A DNA stretch of 64,000 bases, from positions 17,367,960-17,431,959 of the forward strand of contig CM037871.1 in the NCBI GenBank assembly GCA_021292105.1, read 5' to 3'. The DNA comes from Anadara kagoshimensis (lineage: Eukaryota; Mollusca; Bivalvia; Arcoida; Arcidae). Positions within the stretch are counted from its first letter, which is position 1, and each line of letters begins with the position of its first letter. The notes under the pieces were generated by a model. The model saw only the letters and a program-made list of their open reading frames with translations. It did not search any database and was not told where the DNA came from. The translations under genes were made by a program, and so were the position numbers. Below are positions 46,241-59,787 of the stretch, piece after piece.

Positions 46241-47162
46241 CTAACAGAAATTAAATTTGAAAACATTAAGTGACTGTTCTATAATTAAAGTACAAACGCA
46301 AACATATTCTGTTTCACTTTGTGTGTATAATTTAACACTTTGATTATAATAATTAGCTTATTGATCTCAAATTCGACCATAATTTAAAATACATGTATAT
46401 GACTATGTTGCTCCGAAAGGTTCTTAATTAATGCTATTTTATTTTAGTTTAATTTGCTTCAGATTTAAAGGGTAAGCGTATGTGAACAAATGCAAATGGT
46501 AAACTTATTTACAATGTAACTAACATTACAACCATAATTCATATTTTATACCCACTTTTTGTGTTTATAAAGAAACTAGCAAAATTTCTTTTGTTGTTAT
46601 AATTCTAAATGTAGATCTTTCTGAAGTAATACTAGTGTTAATATCTATCAAATCGTCCAAGTTTTCTGTCAACATTCATAAAACCTATACGGAAGCATTA
46701 CACACGTTTTATATCCACGTCTGGTGCTTTGTAAAGAAAATTGCAAAAACCGCTTTGCTGTTGCATTTCTAAATGTAGATCTTTCTAAATAAGTGTCAGT
46801 GTATGTTAAATCATTTCTGTTTTCTGCCAACATTAATAAAACTTGATTTGAATCAATTCCCAAACTAAATATTACTCTATTTTTTATGCCGCCACGTATA
46901 CATACCAACTTTCTAGACAAAATTAAGTCTTTATTATACCCAGAAGATATATATGCATGTGTTTATATGCTGAATTATTGCACGCATGTATGTTAGAGGA
47001 GGCAAATTATGTTTTATTTTAAATTCTTAAAATTTTAAAACTTATTTATTTTTATTTTGTTTATGTCATCATATATTGTTGTTTTAATGTAAATTTAGTT
47101 TATTTTAATGTAAAAATTTTTAAAATAAGATTATGTAGAATAAATGTCCCCGAGTTCTCAAT
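46241..47162. repeat. Block D, copy 5
   Basis: Nearly identical to 20400-21320 at a spacing of 25847 bp; ends in a short minisatellite remnant and 'attatgtagaataaatg'. Confidence 0.75.
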
Positions 47163-47620
47163 TACAGTACAGCTTGTCGAAAGTTTAAGTAACGAAAAGG
47201 AGATGAGTTTCCGCTGTGAGATACGGTTAGCTAACTAGTGACAGAAAAGCTGCAGAGAAATATATAGCAACTCCAGAAAGGTGTACCAAGAAATAGCTAA
47301 CGAGTGGTCCAAAATGAGCTGCTGATTCGGAACTAATTCGTAAGCCGAGTGTTAAACTTTCGACAGGTCTGTACTGTACGTAAACAACAGGCCTGTCGAA
47401 TGTTATACACTAAGTTTGATAGTAAGTGCAGAGTCCACAGCCCATTTTAACTTCTTGATAACTATATATTGACAGTTATTCGGCAGTTGCCATCTATTTC
47501 ATGACATCATGACATCTTTTCGATCACTAGTTACCACATCTCAGCCAGATGGCAGTCAAGCTGCCACTTCCCTTCATTGGTACTGTTTAAGTTTCGATAG
47601 TTCTGAACTGTACCCATTTA
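47163..47620. mobile_element. Two adjacent MITE-B elements
   Basis: First from 'tacagtacagcttgtcgaaa' to 'cgacaggtctgtactgta' at 47378, second from about 47385. Same pair as 21321-21765. Confidence 0.65.
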
Positions 47621-48042
47621 TGTTCAGATATAAAGGATGGAATATTTGCATTTAAAATCTAAAGTGATTCAAACTAAAACGGTAATTAACTTTGAAAAAT
47701 AAAATGTTTCATAAATGTAATACAGTTTGAAACGATTCTGAAATATTACATATTTCTGCAAGTGACAACCAAGGAAGAGTAAATTATTTTAATTTACAAA
47801 ACAAGTAATATGCTGATATTAAATGTTTAAAGATGATTTAAGTTATTTGATTTTTTTCAAATGCAATTACAAACGAGTACGTCAGCAATGCCAAGAAGTA
47901 TAACTTAATAAAAGATGAAAGATATATGGTTTGTCAAGTGTATATCAAGGCTAAACCATGCAAGGATCCTTTTTCAACAGTTCACATTGATTCAGGTAAA
48001 CAGTTCAAACCATGCGTAAATTTGATAACATATAAATTGGTA
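47621..48042. repeat. Block M, copy 7
   Basis: One minisatellite unit near 47728, where the partner at 21868 has three. Confidence 0.75.
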
Positions 48043-48219
48043 CTGTCAAACCTATGTATAAAGGCCACCTAAGGGAACCAGTAAAAGTGGCCTTTATGGG
48101 CAGGTAGCCTTTATTCACAGGTTCAAATAATATGAATAAAGAACAATTGGGATATAATTCTTTTGGCCTTTATAAGCAGGTAGCCCTTATAGAGATGGTC
48201 TTTAAGGCAGGTTGGACTG
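48043..48219. mobile_element. 177-bp Tigger/pogo-like MITE, copy 2
   Basis: Same ends, length and TA flanks as 22248-22424; inherited through block duplication. Confidence 0.75.
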
Positions 48220-48221
48220 TA

Positions 48222-48465
48222 TAGGCAAACAACATTGACCTGTCCGCTCGACCTTTAATTTTAATATTTATTATGAACAAGTATATTAATATATATGGAA
48301 CACTTATGTGTATTTCATCAACATAATGAGAAACAATGAGCACGGAAACTGTTCATATGTGTACTGTGAATCATAGATTCCTAATACCACCCTTGTCAAT
48401 GATGGATTTTTCTATATAAATATTCCTAATGAAAGGTTAAGCGGACATGTCAATTTGTTTTCCTA
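48222..48465. mobile_element. MITE-A, site 1, copy 6
   Basis: Left end TAGGCAAACAACATTGACCT, right end 'gttttccta'. Directly follows the Tigger-like MITE. Confidence 0.8.
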
Positions 48466-49180
48466 TACCTAACACCAAGTACCATGCTAGATAATTAGTG
48501 CAGAGTTAAGATCTCATGTTTACTCCTTGTTACCTATATATACACAGTTTTTTCGGCAGCTGCTATCTGTATCAAGACATCTTTTCGAACACTAGGTATC
48601 CAGTGGCAGTCAAGCTACTTCCTTTCGTTGATACAGTGTTTAGTTCTGTACTGTATCCTTTTATATTCAGATATAAAGGATGGAATATATGCCTGTTAAA
48701 TTTATAGTGATTTAAACTAAAATGGTAATTAAGTTTAAAAAATAAAATGTTTCATAAATGTATTACAGTTTAAAACGATTCTGAAATATTAGATATTTCT
48801 GCGAGTGACAACCACGAAAAAGATAATTATTTTGTTTTACAAAACAAGTAATATACTGATATAAAATGTTTAAACATGATTTAAAATATTTGAATTTTTC
48901 AAAATACAATTACAAACGAAAACGTCAGCAATGCCAAATGGTATAACTTAATAAATGATGAAACATATATGGTTTGTCAGGCGTATATCAATACTAAACC
49001 ATACGAAGATTCTTTTTCAAAAATTCATAACATTGATTTAGGTAAACAGTTAAGATCATGCGTAAATTTGATTTGATAACATATCAATTGGTATCTAACA
49101 CCAAGTGCCAAGTTGAGTAACGAGTTAATCAAAAACAAACACACAGACCATGCTCAAATCAAATTCTCAAAAAACAAAGA
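48466..49180. repeat. MITE-B fragment and block M copy 8, with empty MITE-A site
   Basis: MITE-B-like interior at 48480-48660, then block M with one minisatellite unit. At 49085-49100 'caattggtatctaacacc' is uninterrupted: the clearest empty site for MITE-A. Confidence 0.75.
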
Positions 49181-50100
49181 AGACACCACTCAAGTTAAAC
49201 ACCCATAAAATAAGTAAGGCCGGTTGCTCGGGAGGATTAAGGCCTAACCAGCTAGCTTCATCTGTCATGTTTTATAACAAGTGTCCGGTTGCGTCACTGA
49301 TTCAATGGTTTCAATATTCCGTGATCTTCATTCATTTTACTGTAACGTACTGTACTCGCATAAATTTGCTTTTCACGAAAGTCGCCTTTTCTAAATATCC
49401 GCTACATTTATATTAGTGCCGTCTGATAAAATGCATTGAAATGCAAGTGAATTTCATCAAAAATATCCGTGAAACTTGTTTTTGCGAAACACACGAATAT
49501 TATAGGCAAACAAACTTGATCTGTCCACTTGACCTTTAATTTAACTATTTTAAGGGCGAGTGCTTTTACATATAGAGATTCATGTGCTTATTTAGCTTAG
49601 AGATTGCTAACACTAATCACATGTCTTGTGTATATACATGTATTAAAATAAATGCGAATCCAATCACTACCTTTGTATTAGCTGGCTCCTTTTATATGAA
49701 TATTCCCTATTAAAGGTCAAGCGGACATGCCAATGTTGTTTGCCTATTTGTCTGAATAAGGCGAAACTTTTCTGATTAACGGCATTTTGAACTAGATACT
49801 ACTATAGACAAAATAGATTTCACACGTGTCGGCCAGCTGTGTACTACCTAAACAATTTACCCTTCCGGGCACCCGGCGTCACTTCCCTGGTTCAAGCACA
49901 CGTGTTTAACTTCATTTTTTTAAAATAAGTTTGGTTTCATAATTTTGGTCCAAGCACTACTAATGAGGAATTGTATTCCGAAACGACCGTCTACTGCTGT
50001 AAAATTAAGACTGGTATTATATGTAATTTGCAACCTAATTTGTTCGTTTTCAAAGCTTTTGCTTTTGTAAGGTGATTTGGAATTGGACCAGTAGGTCTGT
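49181..50100. repeat. Block IR, copy 5
   Basis: Minus tail at 49195-49290, MITE-A in the middle, plus tail from 49820 ('cacacgtgtcggccagctgt', 'acccttccgggcaccc'). The plus tail is interrupted by an AT-rich insert of about 115 bp at roughly 49915-50030, which is absent at 9075 and 24050. Confidence 0.7.
49503..49746. mobile_element. MITE-A, site 2, best-preserved copy
   Basis: Ends 'taggcaaacaaacttgatct' and 'catgccaatgttgtttgcct' are clear inverted repeats. Interior is shared with 2268-2500 and 35450-35621. Confidence 0.8.
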
Positions 50101-50982
50101 GTTAAATTAGAGAAATTTACAACATTAAACAACTTATAACCTTGTTTGTTATAAAACATTGATTCTATACAAACAGATTAAACCCAATACATTAGCCTAC
50201 TAAAGAGCTAATCGTTCTTTTTACATAATGCTTTATAAAATGTCACTATCTTTTATACTAAGCGTGTCATAAGGAAGTCCGCCTGTATAGTCCCATTTCC
50301 TGAACTTAATAAGGAAGCGACATCGTCGGACATAATGTGTCAAACCAATCATTTCATATGCGTGTTTTCAATGGAAGTGTTGCATGTGTGTTTTTATGTT
50401 AACAGTAATCACTCTTTTACACGTAATGATATTGTATTTAATTAGTCAAAAAAAGTACAAATGGTTATTCAATAGAGTAATTTCAATATTATGTAGTTGT
50501 CTTCTCGAATTTCTGACAGCATAATTGACCAGTATAGCTGTATAACACTTTATCTGTGAGCTGTATTGTGCGTAAGGGAAAAGTTAATGATGACAATGCA
50601 TTTACATTTTTTCGTTGGTAAATACATTGTATATAATATTGAGAGTAAGCGACAAGAGTAAAAATAGTAACACATTTTCTCTGTGTACATACGAATGTCG
50701 AAAACCGCTGTTTATGAAAGGAACTACGCCGTTATTGCAAAGCACTCAGTGTTTTGAATTATATCATGGTAAGGCTGAATAAAAGTTATGCAACATATGT
50801 TTTATATTAAAAGTTTGTCTTATTATTTGCTACCAAATGGATAAAGATTTAATTGTTTTCTTTTACGTTAAATAACTTTTAAAGTTTTTCACGTCACAAC
50901 ATAGACATGATGCTGTTAGATTACTTTGATCTGGTTGCTTTGGTTTTCTTTTTTTTTCACAAATGGATTACTTCGTTTATAT

Positions 50983-51029
<47 letters not shown>

Positions 51030-51369
51030 TTAATTTATTTTTTATTTATTTATTTTTTTATTTATTTATTTATTTATTTATTTATAATTGATTTTGTTGT
51101 TATTTATTTACTTGTTGGTTCAATGTTCTTCACGGAAACATGCATATTAAAAACAAGTGTAAAGTATGCGTTAACGATATAAAATGCCGGAATGCGATAT
51201 TTATTTATTTATGTTATTATTTTTTAACTTGTTGGTTCAATGTTCTACGCGAAAGCATTGATAGCAATCACCAGCACAACGTATGCGCTAACGGCCTTAC
51301 AAGAATGCAATTGTGAAATTTGAAAGAGAGATAATTGAAGATTTATAGATCTATAGATTATAGATTTAT
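50101..51369. repeat. Block B, copy 4
   Basis: As copy 1; TTTA array at 50981-51085. The 91-codon frame across it is low-complexity. Confidence 0.7.
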
Positions 51370-51739
51370 AAAAACTCAGCTTTATAATCCTGTCAATTAA
51401 TTTGTCTTCGTGTTGAAAGATGAATGAAGACATTACAATTGTAATCGACAGGTGTTTTTCTCCTAATCATGAATAAGACAAATGAAATATTATATCACTA
51501 CTGAAGGTAAACAAAAATTATTTTTATTATTTTTTATGTTGTCTGGTTCGTTAATTAGCCCAATAAATGCAAACGGAATGTATTTTTTTTCAATTAATGA
51601 TGCTGTCCTGCATATATCGTTATTTCACCTATTTATAACAGGTTATAAACAGCTCCACAATAGAAAAAAGATTTGTGATAAGTTGGTAGTAATCGCTCCG
51701 AAAATATGAGGTCGTTGTTCGTACCCCGGCTGGATCTTC
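51370..51739. repeat. Block C, copy 6, ending in tRNA-like head
   Basis: tRNA-like head at about 51673-51739; closest to 37425-37490. Confidence 0.6.
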
Positions 51740-52810
51740 GGAACCAAGACTTGAAAAAAAATAAGTTACTGTTATCGAAGTACCATTAAAGCAAACATAT
51801 TCTGTTTGTGTGGATTATTTAAACACTCTATTGATAAATACTAGTAGCTTACTCATCTCTCAAATTCGACTATAATTTCAACTAGATATGACTGTATTGC
51901 TCCAAAAGATTCTGCACTACTTTTTTGTTTGTTTAATTCTTATTGTCAGATCGAACGATTAGCATGTCGGAAAAGTAAACAATGTGAATATTTAACTTAT
52001 TTCTGGCAGGGCACATTAAACATACATAAAAATAAATGCTAATGCAATTCTAAATGTAGATCTTTCTATGGTAATGAAAATCTTAATCAAATCGTTCGAG
52101 TTTTTTGCCAACATTAATAAAAACATAAAATGCATGATACACGTTTTATGCCAACTGCTGCTGTTTTGGTAAGAAACTTGCAAAAATTGTTATTACTATT
52201 GCCATTCTATCTGTACCTCTTTCTAAATAAGTGCCAGTGTATATCAAATCATTTCTGTTTTCTGCCAACATCAATAAAACTTGATTTGAGTCAATTCCCA
52301 AACTGAATATTACTCTCTTTTTATGCCGCTACATACCAACTTTCTAGACAAAAATAAGTCTTTATTATACCCAGAAGATATATATACATATGTTTATAGA
52401 CTGAATTGTTGTATGCATGTATGTAAGAGGAGGTAAATAAATATGTTTTATATTTCAATTTTTAAAGTCTAAATTTTAAAGAATACTTATTTTTATTTCC
52501 TTTATGTATTCATAAACACACATGCGGATCTTTGTCCAAATTATAATTCAAAGTAAAAACTGTCAAATTGTGTTTTATCTTTAAATTCTTAAATACTTAG
52601 TTTTATTACCTTTATGTATTTATAAACACACATGCGGATCTTTGTCCAAATTATAATTCGAAAATCAAAGTAAATCTTCAAATTGTGTTTTATCTTTAAA
52701 TTCTTAAAGTATAAGTTTTAATTTTTTTATTTTTATTCCTTGTTTATTTAATCATAAACACGTATGCTGATCTTTGACCAAATCATAATTCCAAAAGCAA
52801 AGTAAAACTG
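51740..52810. repeat. Block D copy 6 and minisatellite
   Basis: D landmarks to 52440, then about three minisatellite units to 52810. Confidence 0.7.
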
Positions 52811-52969
52811 GCAAATCATGTTTAACACGTTAACTCTTACAAGGGACGTTTGCTGCTTTGGTGCTACAGGAAAGTTGGCACCTTTTATCTAGCTACAACC
52901 GCCACGCGTGTCATCAAAATAAAAAATCAAAGGAACATGGAACTATTTGAAGTCAAATATATCCAGGGT

Positions 52970-53260
52970 AATTTTGGATACTGATATATGATAATACTTC
53001 TCAACAATATTGTAATGCAGCCCTAATTTTTTTTGAGGGCCTTGATAAGCCTAAGCTTGCAATATCTCTGGTCCACAGTTTATTTTTAAGCAGCTTGCTT
53101 CGATGTCTAAATTTCCCGTAGTGAAAACAAAATGAAGGTCTACCCTAGCATATTAATTGTGAAACATCATAAGCTGGAGAAGTAGATTTATTGCCGCATA
53201 CAATAGAAAAGTTTACTGTAGGAAAATGAATTTGTTTTATCTTTATCGATACATGTAGCT
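52970..53260 (-). pseudogene. Decayed reverse-transcriptase C-terminal fragment (A5)
   Basis: Same remnant as 3420-3700 and 39491-39676, with a broken frame. Confidence 0.6.
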
Positions 53261-54894
53261 ACATTAAGATATGGTAAACACTTATGTCGTCAAAACAATC
53301 ATCTTGTGTGAACAAGAATATCTACAAATGATTTTCAGTCCTGCATAGGTTTATTTAAATTTGATAAAACACGCCAATGCTTCAATATTATAATGGCAAT
53401 TTAAAAAAAGCTATCATAATATAAACAAAAATAATAATATTTGGCAAACGTTTGTCACTCAAATTGCTGCAGTTTTCTCGTGTTTTAATTATGTCTATTT
53501 TCGTTATGTATTTCACATTTTGCCAAAATTGTGTTTACTTTCTATTTTTATCAAAACCGTTCCTTCTTTATGATTTTATCTTTAAGCACAATATCTGGTA
53601 ATTCTAACAGCTGATAAGATAACTCATTTATGATTTTTTTCCGTTTTCCTTTAACTCTTCCTTTTCATACCATTGACTAACCATGTTATAAATCCCAAGA
53701 TTGCAATCTTTCATTTAGTCAATAAACTTCAACACTTTTATGCATTTCAGAAATAGAATTGATTTTATGATGACAGAAAGAGTCTAACTTATTCTCTGAA
53801 AATATTTGATAAGTTTATCAAGGCGATGCTACTGAGCTGGAACAAAACGTATTTACAGGTGCTGATAAAGAAAAAAATAATTTGGCTCCAGTTCTGGATT
53901 TTCTTGATGTACAGTACAGACCAGTCTACAGTTTAACATTCAGCTAGCAAAATAGTGACACCAAATTTCGGCCCCTCGTTAGCTACAGTACAGACCAGTC
54001 GTAAGTTTAACACAAAGCTAACGAAATCTAGTCGAAACGCTGGTGCCTAGTCGCAGAGGTAGGGATAGCTAGTACATGGCTAAGGAATATAGAGAAATAC
54101 ATACAAGCTGCCTAGATATAGCTATTAGAGACCAAGATGAAATACCGATTCGGTACTAATTCGTAAGCTAAGTGTTAATCTTCCGACAGGTCTGTACTGT
54201 ATATCTAATCAGATTTCCGGCAGCTGTTAAAGGTTTCATCTTCTAGCTATCGAAATCACGACAATTCTGATGTCAAGCTTTTACTTCTTTACGTTCACTA
54301 AGTGTAAAACTTTCGACATGTTTGTAGTGTTTGTATGATGCGTTTCATTCATGATAGTTTAAATCTTGCCCAAGTTTTTTTCAACAAAAATGTTCCTTAA
54401 CAGCTTTACAACTGTTTTTTGTTTTTGACGCAGGCAATTATTGGTAAAATCAATTTTTGACAGGTCTATGATAAAAGATGTTTTTAATTTATTTACTAAA
54501 AAAATGATTGTTACATAACTGAATACTGTCTAATTCTTTCTACAGTACAGACCTGTCGAGAGAGCTTAAGAAAAGAAATAGAAGCTGCTGGGCCGAGGGA
54601 CCAATACCTAACTAGAGAAAGACATACGTGTAGTAGCTACCAAAAATCTGTCGAGATATAGCTCGTGAGTGTCGAGTCGGTAGCTAATTCTGCTAAAATT
54701 CGCTACATCTCGACAGCTGCCACCTATTAATTTGATTCTTTTTCGTCCACTAGCTATCCACATCTCGGCCTTTCGGCAGCCAAACGTCGACTGCTTTTCT
54801 TTAATTTAGTGTTTAAACTTTTATCAGGTATGTTTTTAAATTGGTTATATGAACTGTAAGCATTATTTTTCAATTCTTAGGCTCTCGACAAAAC

Positions 54895-55092
54895 ATGACT
54901 GTTAAAAGAGTTTTAAGGATTATTGTAAGAGACAATTCACAATCCCCTAGAGGAAGACGGTCTCTAAATTTCATATCGCTTTTATTACTTGTGACATGGA
55001 ACAAAGTGTTTAGAGAAACGATGCGAAGAATATTGCCGACTAATGTTTATTCCCCGTGTAAATGTGTTCTGAAGACAAGACAGATCGGTTAA
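54895..55092 (+). pseudogene. 65-codon frame, second open copy
   Basis: Paralogue of 29354-29551. Unknown; probably not a gene. Confidence 0.25.
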
Positions 55093-55554
55093 AAAGTTCT
55101 ACTGCAATTGGTTTAAAAGGACATGGTCCAAAGATTGAATGCCACATCAGCAATTTTCCAGTTGTTCTCGACTAGACGCGTTTTTATATTATTCTCTAGG
55201 GCAAATGCAAATTGCGTGAGTTTTGTAAAAGAATAAGGACAAAGAAGCATTTTTGTACTTGCAGTCGACCGGGTTGAACCAACAGCGACGATACGCCTTG
55301 ATTTTTAAGGGTAACGTCTTAAGTTCTGTGCAACAAACCGCGGTCCTTTTAACGTAAATTGAATAGAACTTACTGAAATGAATTCCTGTTTCTTCCAGTC
55401 TATAATACTGTAGCTATGCTTATTTAAATATCAATGTTCATTATAATTATGTATTCATCGCATGCTCCGTTGTTTTTAATCATTTGCTCTTGTTTCTCGA
55501 TGCGTTAGAAAAGTACGTCTTTTACACTTTATATTCCTCATTTAATCAAACCCC

Positions 55555-55975
55555 CTCAAACTTGTTACCACCCCCACAATCAGTTTGAGGTGGGTATATA
55601 GGAATCACTATGTCTAGATCTAACTGTCCGTCTGTCTGTCTATCCGTTTAAAATTGTGCCCGGGTCATATAACATAATTGCTTTGGACGACTGTCATAGA
55701 ACTTCACATGAATAATCTTCATCGTCCAACGATGAGCCTTGATCTTAAACTAAGGTCATATCGGAAAGGTTAAAGTTGCAGGGAAACATCAAACCCTTGT
55801 AGATATTGGGACCGAGGATATTTGGCTCTCAAGAGACAGTTCTATTTTCACCCTTTGACAGATCTTACTGTGACAATGTTTGTTAGTTCACTTACGAGTG
55901 GTTTTATCTGGTCACTCAGTTTCACTCTAAAATCCCGGAACTGATCGCTTTCATATAAGTCAAAAATTCGATCGG
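55555..55975. repeat. Dispersed 'GTCCGTCTGTC' repeat, copy 3
   Basis: Same sequence and context as 30000-30450 and 41940-42350. Confidence 0.6.
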
Positions 55976-56564
55976 GGACGTAAATGTCTTTATTCTCATA
56001 TCCACACTACGCTATTTGAAAATAATGTAAAAATCTAACAACAAAATTGTTTACCTTTATTTTCATGCCAAACTATATTCCAAATCAGTAACTAAAGACG
56101 GGTAAACAAGATAGATAATACATCAATGGTTATTTCTTTCATCATAAAAAATATAATAAAATGATTTCTATTTCTTACGCATTAAATGTTTAACTCAAAA
56201 GAAAATTGCAATTTCTGAGGATTTATAACTGACGGTGAGATTTTAAGGAATAGACATGATTTGTTTTGACAACTAGAAAAATTATAAGGAATCCGATATA
56301 AATTCTTTCAATTAATTGACTCTATGGTTATATAATCGTATGGGAGATTGTTGATTAAATTTAAATAACCTACAAAGACGTTTGTCTTGTTGAAAGAAAT
56401 GGTTAAGAAACCTTTTAAGACGAAAGCCAAATGCTTTTGTCATATATATGTGTACCAATCTAACTGATTTGTGCAGTTAATAAATGTAAAGTACATATAA
56501 AACTGTTTGTTAGTTATATTTCGAAAGTCATTCGACATGCACAATTCCTAAATATATCTTAAAA
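55976..56564. repeat. A-to-E spacer, copy 4
   Basis: As copies 2 and 3, without TA expansion and with part of the MITE-B-like piece deleted near 56500. Confidence 0.6.
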
Positions 56565-57950
56565 ACAACCACAATGCATAAAGATGTTCCAAAGAGTCCA
56601 AGTACACTCCAATCAGGGAGTTTTTACTTATCACCAGTACAAAGATGACCGTTAATACCCTATTACAGCTAACAGATAAACGAACTTGCTTTGATCACAA
56701 ATAGCCGATGCGATGTAAAATAGCAGCATTACAACAACAGAATAAACCAGCAAAACAAAATACCTCAACAGTACGTATTCCAAATTAACCATGACATCTT
56801 GGTTTTATTTCGAAAGATGCAGTGAAAAAGTTAACAAATAAATAAAAAAAGTCATCAATCTTTCTATCATGTCCTGCTGAACAAAGTACCTAATAACAAG
56901 TTTGTACCCTAGAGTACCCCAATCTATCTTCAACAACCACCATGATACATAAAGGTGTTCTGAAGAGATCAAGTACACTCCGTGTCGGGAGTTTTCAGAA
57001 ATCAGAGGTTTGTCTACTTCATGATGTGTATTACATACCTAGCGATTTATCAATACGGTGTATCTGTAGATTTGATCAATTATGTCGATAAAATTGTTAA
57101 CGACGCGAGAACAAAGTAAACATAATAAAAGAAAATCAAACTTGATAAGAACTTTAAAGAATGTTTTGTTCTTTCAAATTGGTTTTCTCTGCAGGCGTTC
57201 GGTGTGAAGAGGACATGGCATCTACTAGTTCCCTAGTTGTCAGGATAATGTCCTTGGGGATCATAAATATTTCTATGCGTTTTTACTCTGTGAAGCATAA
57301 TCTTGAAGTCGCCATAATGGCGCGCTAGAAAGAAAGCAAACCAAGAAAACAACTCTCAAATACCGAGCTTACATGAATTTATTCTTTAGTTATTCCTTAG
57401 AATTGAATAAATTTTCCATCGTTGCGAAAACCTGAAAATTGTTGATGCGAAACTAAACAACAATGTGACAACATCAAGAACAACAAGTTTCATCTTTTTT
57501 TCGATAGTTAATTGATAAAAACATAATATTTCAACAAAACCTTTTTTAATTGAACCTTGACGTTTCGGTTTTATTTCGATTTATCAAATAATTTTGATGC
57601 ACTGTAAAAAAATATAGTTATCAATCTTTATATCTATCAGAACCCGCTGAACAAAGTACAGAATAATGCGTTCGTTCCCTAGAATAGATCAATCTGTCTT
57701 CAGCAACCACCACGATGCATAAAGGTGTTCTGACAAGACCAAGTACACTCCTATTAGAGAGTTTTCAGGGATCACAGGTTTGTCTGTTTCATGCTGTTTA
57801 TTACATACCTAGCGATTCATCATTCCGGTGTATCAGTAGGTTTGATCAAATCTGTCGATAAAATCCTTAACGACGCGAGAACAAAGTAAACATAATAAAA
57901 GAATATCAAATTTGATAAGAACTTTAAAGAATGTTTAAATAATTATACCT
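56565..57950. repeat. Block E array 4, two units of about 770 bp
   Basis: Landmarks at about 57036 and 57807; 'gacgcgagaacaaagta' at about 57105 and 57878. Confidence 0.8.
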
Positions 57951-59449
57951 ACTGACTTAAAGACATTGCCAAGCATGATGTGCGGCACTGAGCTACCGTA
58001 AAATACAAAAATATCGACAATGTATCAGAAATTCTGTCAATTGAGACATCGTAAGATTGAAGATCAAAACTGTTTTGATAACATTATACGAATTTACCAC
58101 CTGTTCATCACATTTATGTATAACTTTTCTTACCAATGTAGTGTTATATTTGACTCGGAAATGAAATAAAAAGTAAATTCCTTGACATTTATTTCTTATT
58201 TAGTTCCTATTTAGAAACTGGTAGAGGAAAACATACCGATAGTTGGCTTCATTCCCGTATTTTATACTCTGTCAAAACTGAGGAATATAAATTATGGTGG
58301 TTTTTTTTTCATTTACATTAAAAATATTGTCATGATTTGTCAAAATTTTGAACAGATGGCCATTAAACTGAGGTCGGTCTGGAAATTTAATTTGATTAAA
58401 TGTATATTTTTTAAATAATGTAAAACGTACTTTAACAGTCTGCGAATTTTTTATACTAAATTCTCAGAAATGTTTAATATTTCAATTATAAAATACTTTA
58501 ATACCCTACTAATTCATAATGTTAGTAAGAAATAAAATGTAAATTTCATATTAAGTTCCTATTTTTTTAAACTTGGCTGAGAAAATTGGCTCCAGTCCAG
58601 TATTTTGTTTCTATTTTCTTCAGCCAAGGTTGAGTATTAAATATATAGAACTTTTTTTACAGTAAAGACTAAAGAGAATATTTCGTACACAAGGATCGCT
58701 GGAAAGGATTAAACGATCTTTTTTAACAGGTCGTCACTAAATAGTATATTATGTATAGTGTTGAAGTACATAATATTAACTTCGACTACTGTGAGATTAA
58801 GACATTATACTTGATACATAGTACATGCAAATGTTACACGAGGCTCGGGGTTCCTTTTTGTTGGCTCTTTATGACATGTGTACTGTCTCTATATATCGAT
58901 TTAACAATTTTCTTGCATTTACTGAACAATTGTTGTGAAATAAGTGCAAATACATTGGCCCTCAAAAAGTACTGTAACATTTTAAATGTAATTCACTTCG
59001 CGTCTGAAGTCAGGAGTTTCATTATCAATTTTTATTGTCATAAACCTGCCTTTAATTGTCTCTGTGTTTGAGGTGCTTTCCTTCCCTGGTGGAAGTTAAC
59101 GTGTTTTACATAACTTTTCAGTTTCAAAATTTTTACTTTGCTTCTGGATTTTGATTTGAACATGGATTATTATGGTGTTTTTTAAAATTTGTCCAAGATA
59201 TTTTTAATAATATTTGCAGACTGTTAAGATGGTGAACACGAACTATTATGTATGTTTTTTTTATTTATCCTGCATTCTTGGCTGCATTAATTGGCTGTTG
59301 CCAAGTGCATGTTTTCTGTTACCAATTTCTCCTTCTTATTTAAATGCCATGATATATAGCTCGTTGAAGTTTTACATATTCTAACAGAATATGAAAGCGA
59401 AACAGTTTCATTACGAGATAAGACATTGGCCCATTTTATGTTGGTTTTT
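57951..59449. repeat. Block F, copy 5
   Basis: Full-length version like copy 4. The 106-codon frame at 58751-59071 is the longest here, but the matching region of copy 4 (45211-45490) is broken by small indels and copy 2 lacks it, so I do not call a gene. Confidence 0.7.
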
Positions 59450-59787
59450 ATGCTCTTTTGGGAATACCATGATACAAAAAATAAAATATTTCATCACTGT
59501 TGATAGTAAACAAATATAATTTTGACTATGCCGTCTTTTTGTTAATTAGCCTAATGAATGCAAATGGAATGTGGTATTTTTCAATTAATGAATGTGTTGT
59601 ATCTATCATAAAATCTTCTAGATAATAAATAGTAACAGGTTATGAACAGCATCACAATAGAAATTATGAATTGTTACTATATCTAAGGAGAGTAATAAAT
59701 CCATAGAATACATCCACTACTCTGGATCAGTTGGTAGAAGGCTCGCTCCGTATGTGGGCGGTCGTTGGTTCAAACCCCTGCCAGAGT
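59450..59787. repeat. Block C, copy 7, ending in tRNA-like head
   Basis: tRNA-like head at 59719-59787 with the 7-bp outer arms intact; the B box is mutated to 'tggttcaaacccc', still a plausible T arm. Confidence 0.65.

Larger units (their letters stand above)
52811..55550. repeat. Block A, copy A5
   Basis: Minus tail, minus reverse-transcriptase remnant at about 52970-53260, MITE-B at 53910-54201 with doubled left end, MITE-B subtype 2 at 54541-54832. The segment 54180-54300 matches A1 better than A3 does. Confidence 0.75.

Noticed and set aside
58751-59071. 106-codon plus frame in block F
   Set aside because: The parallel region at 45.2 kb is shifted by small indels and copy 2 lacks it; no family features seen.
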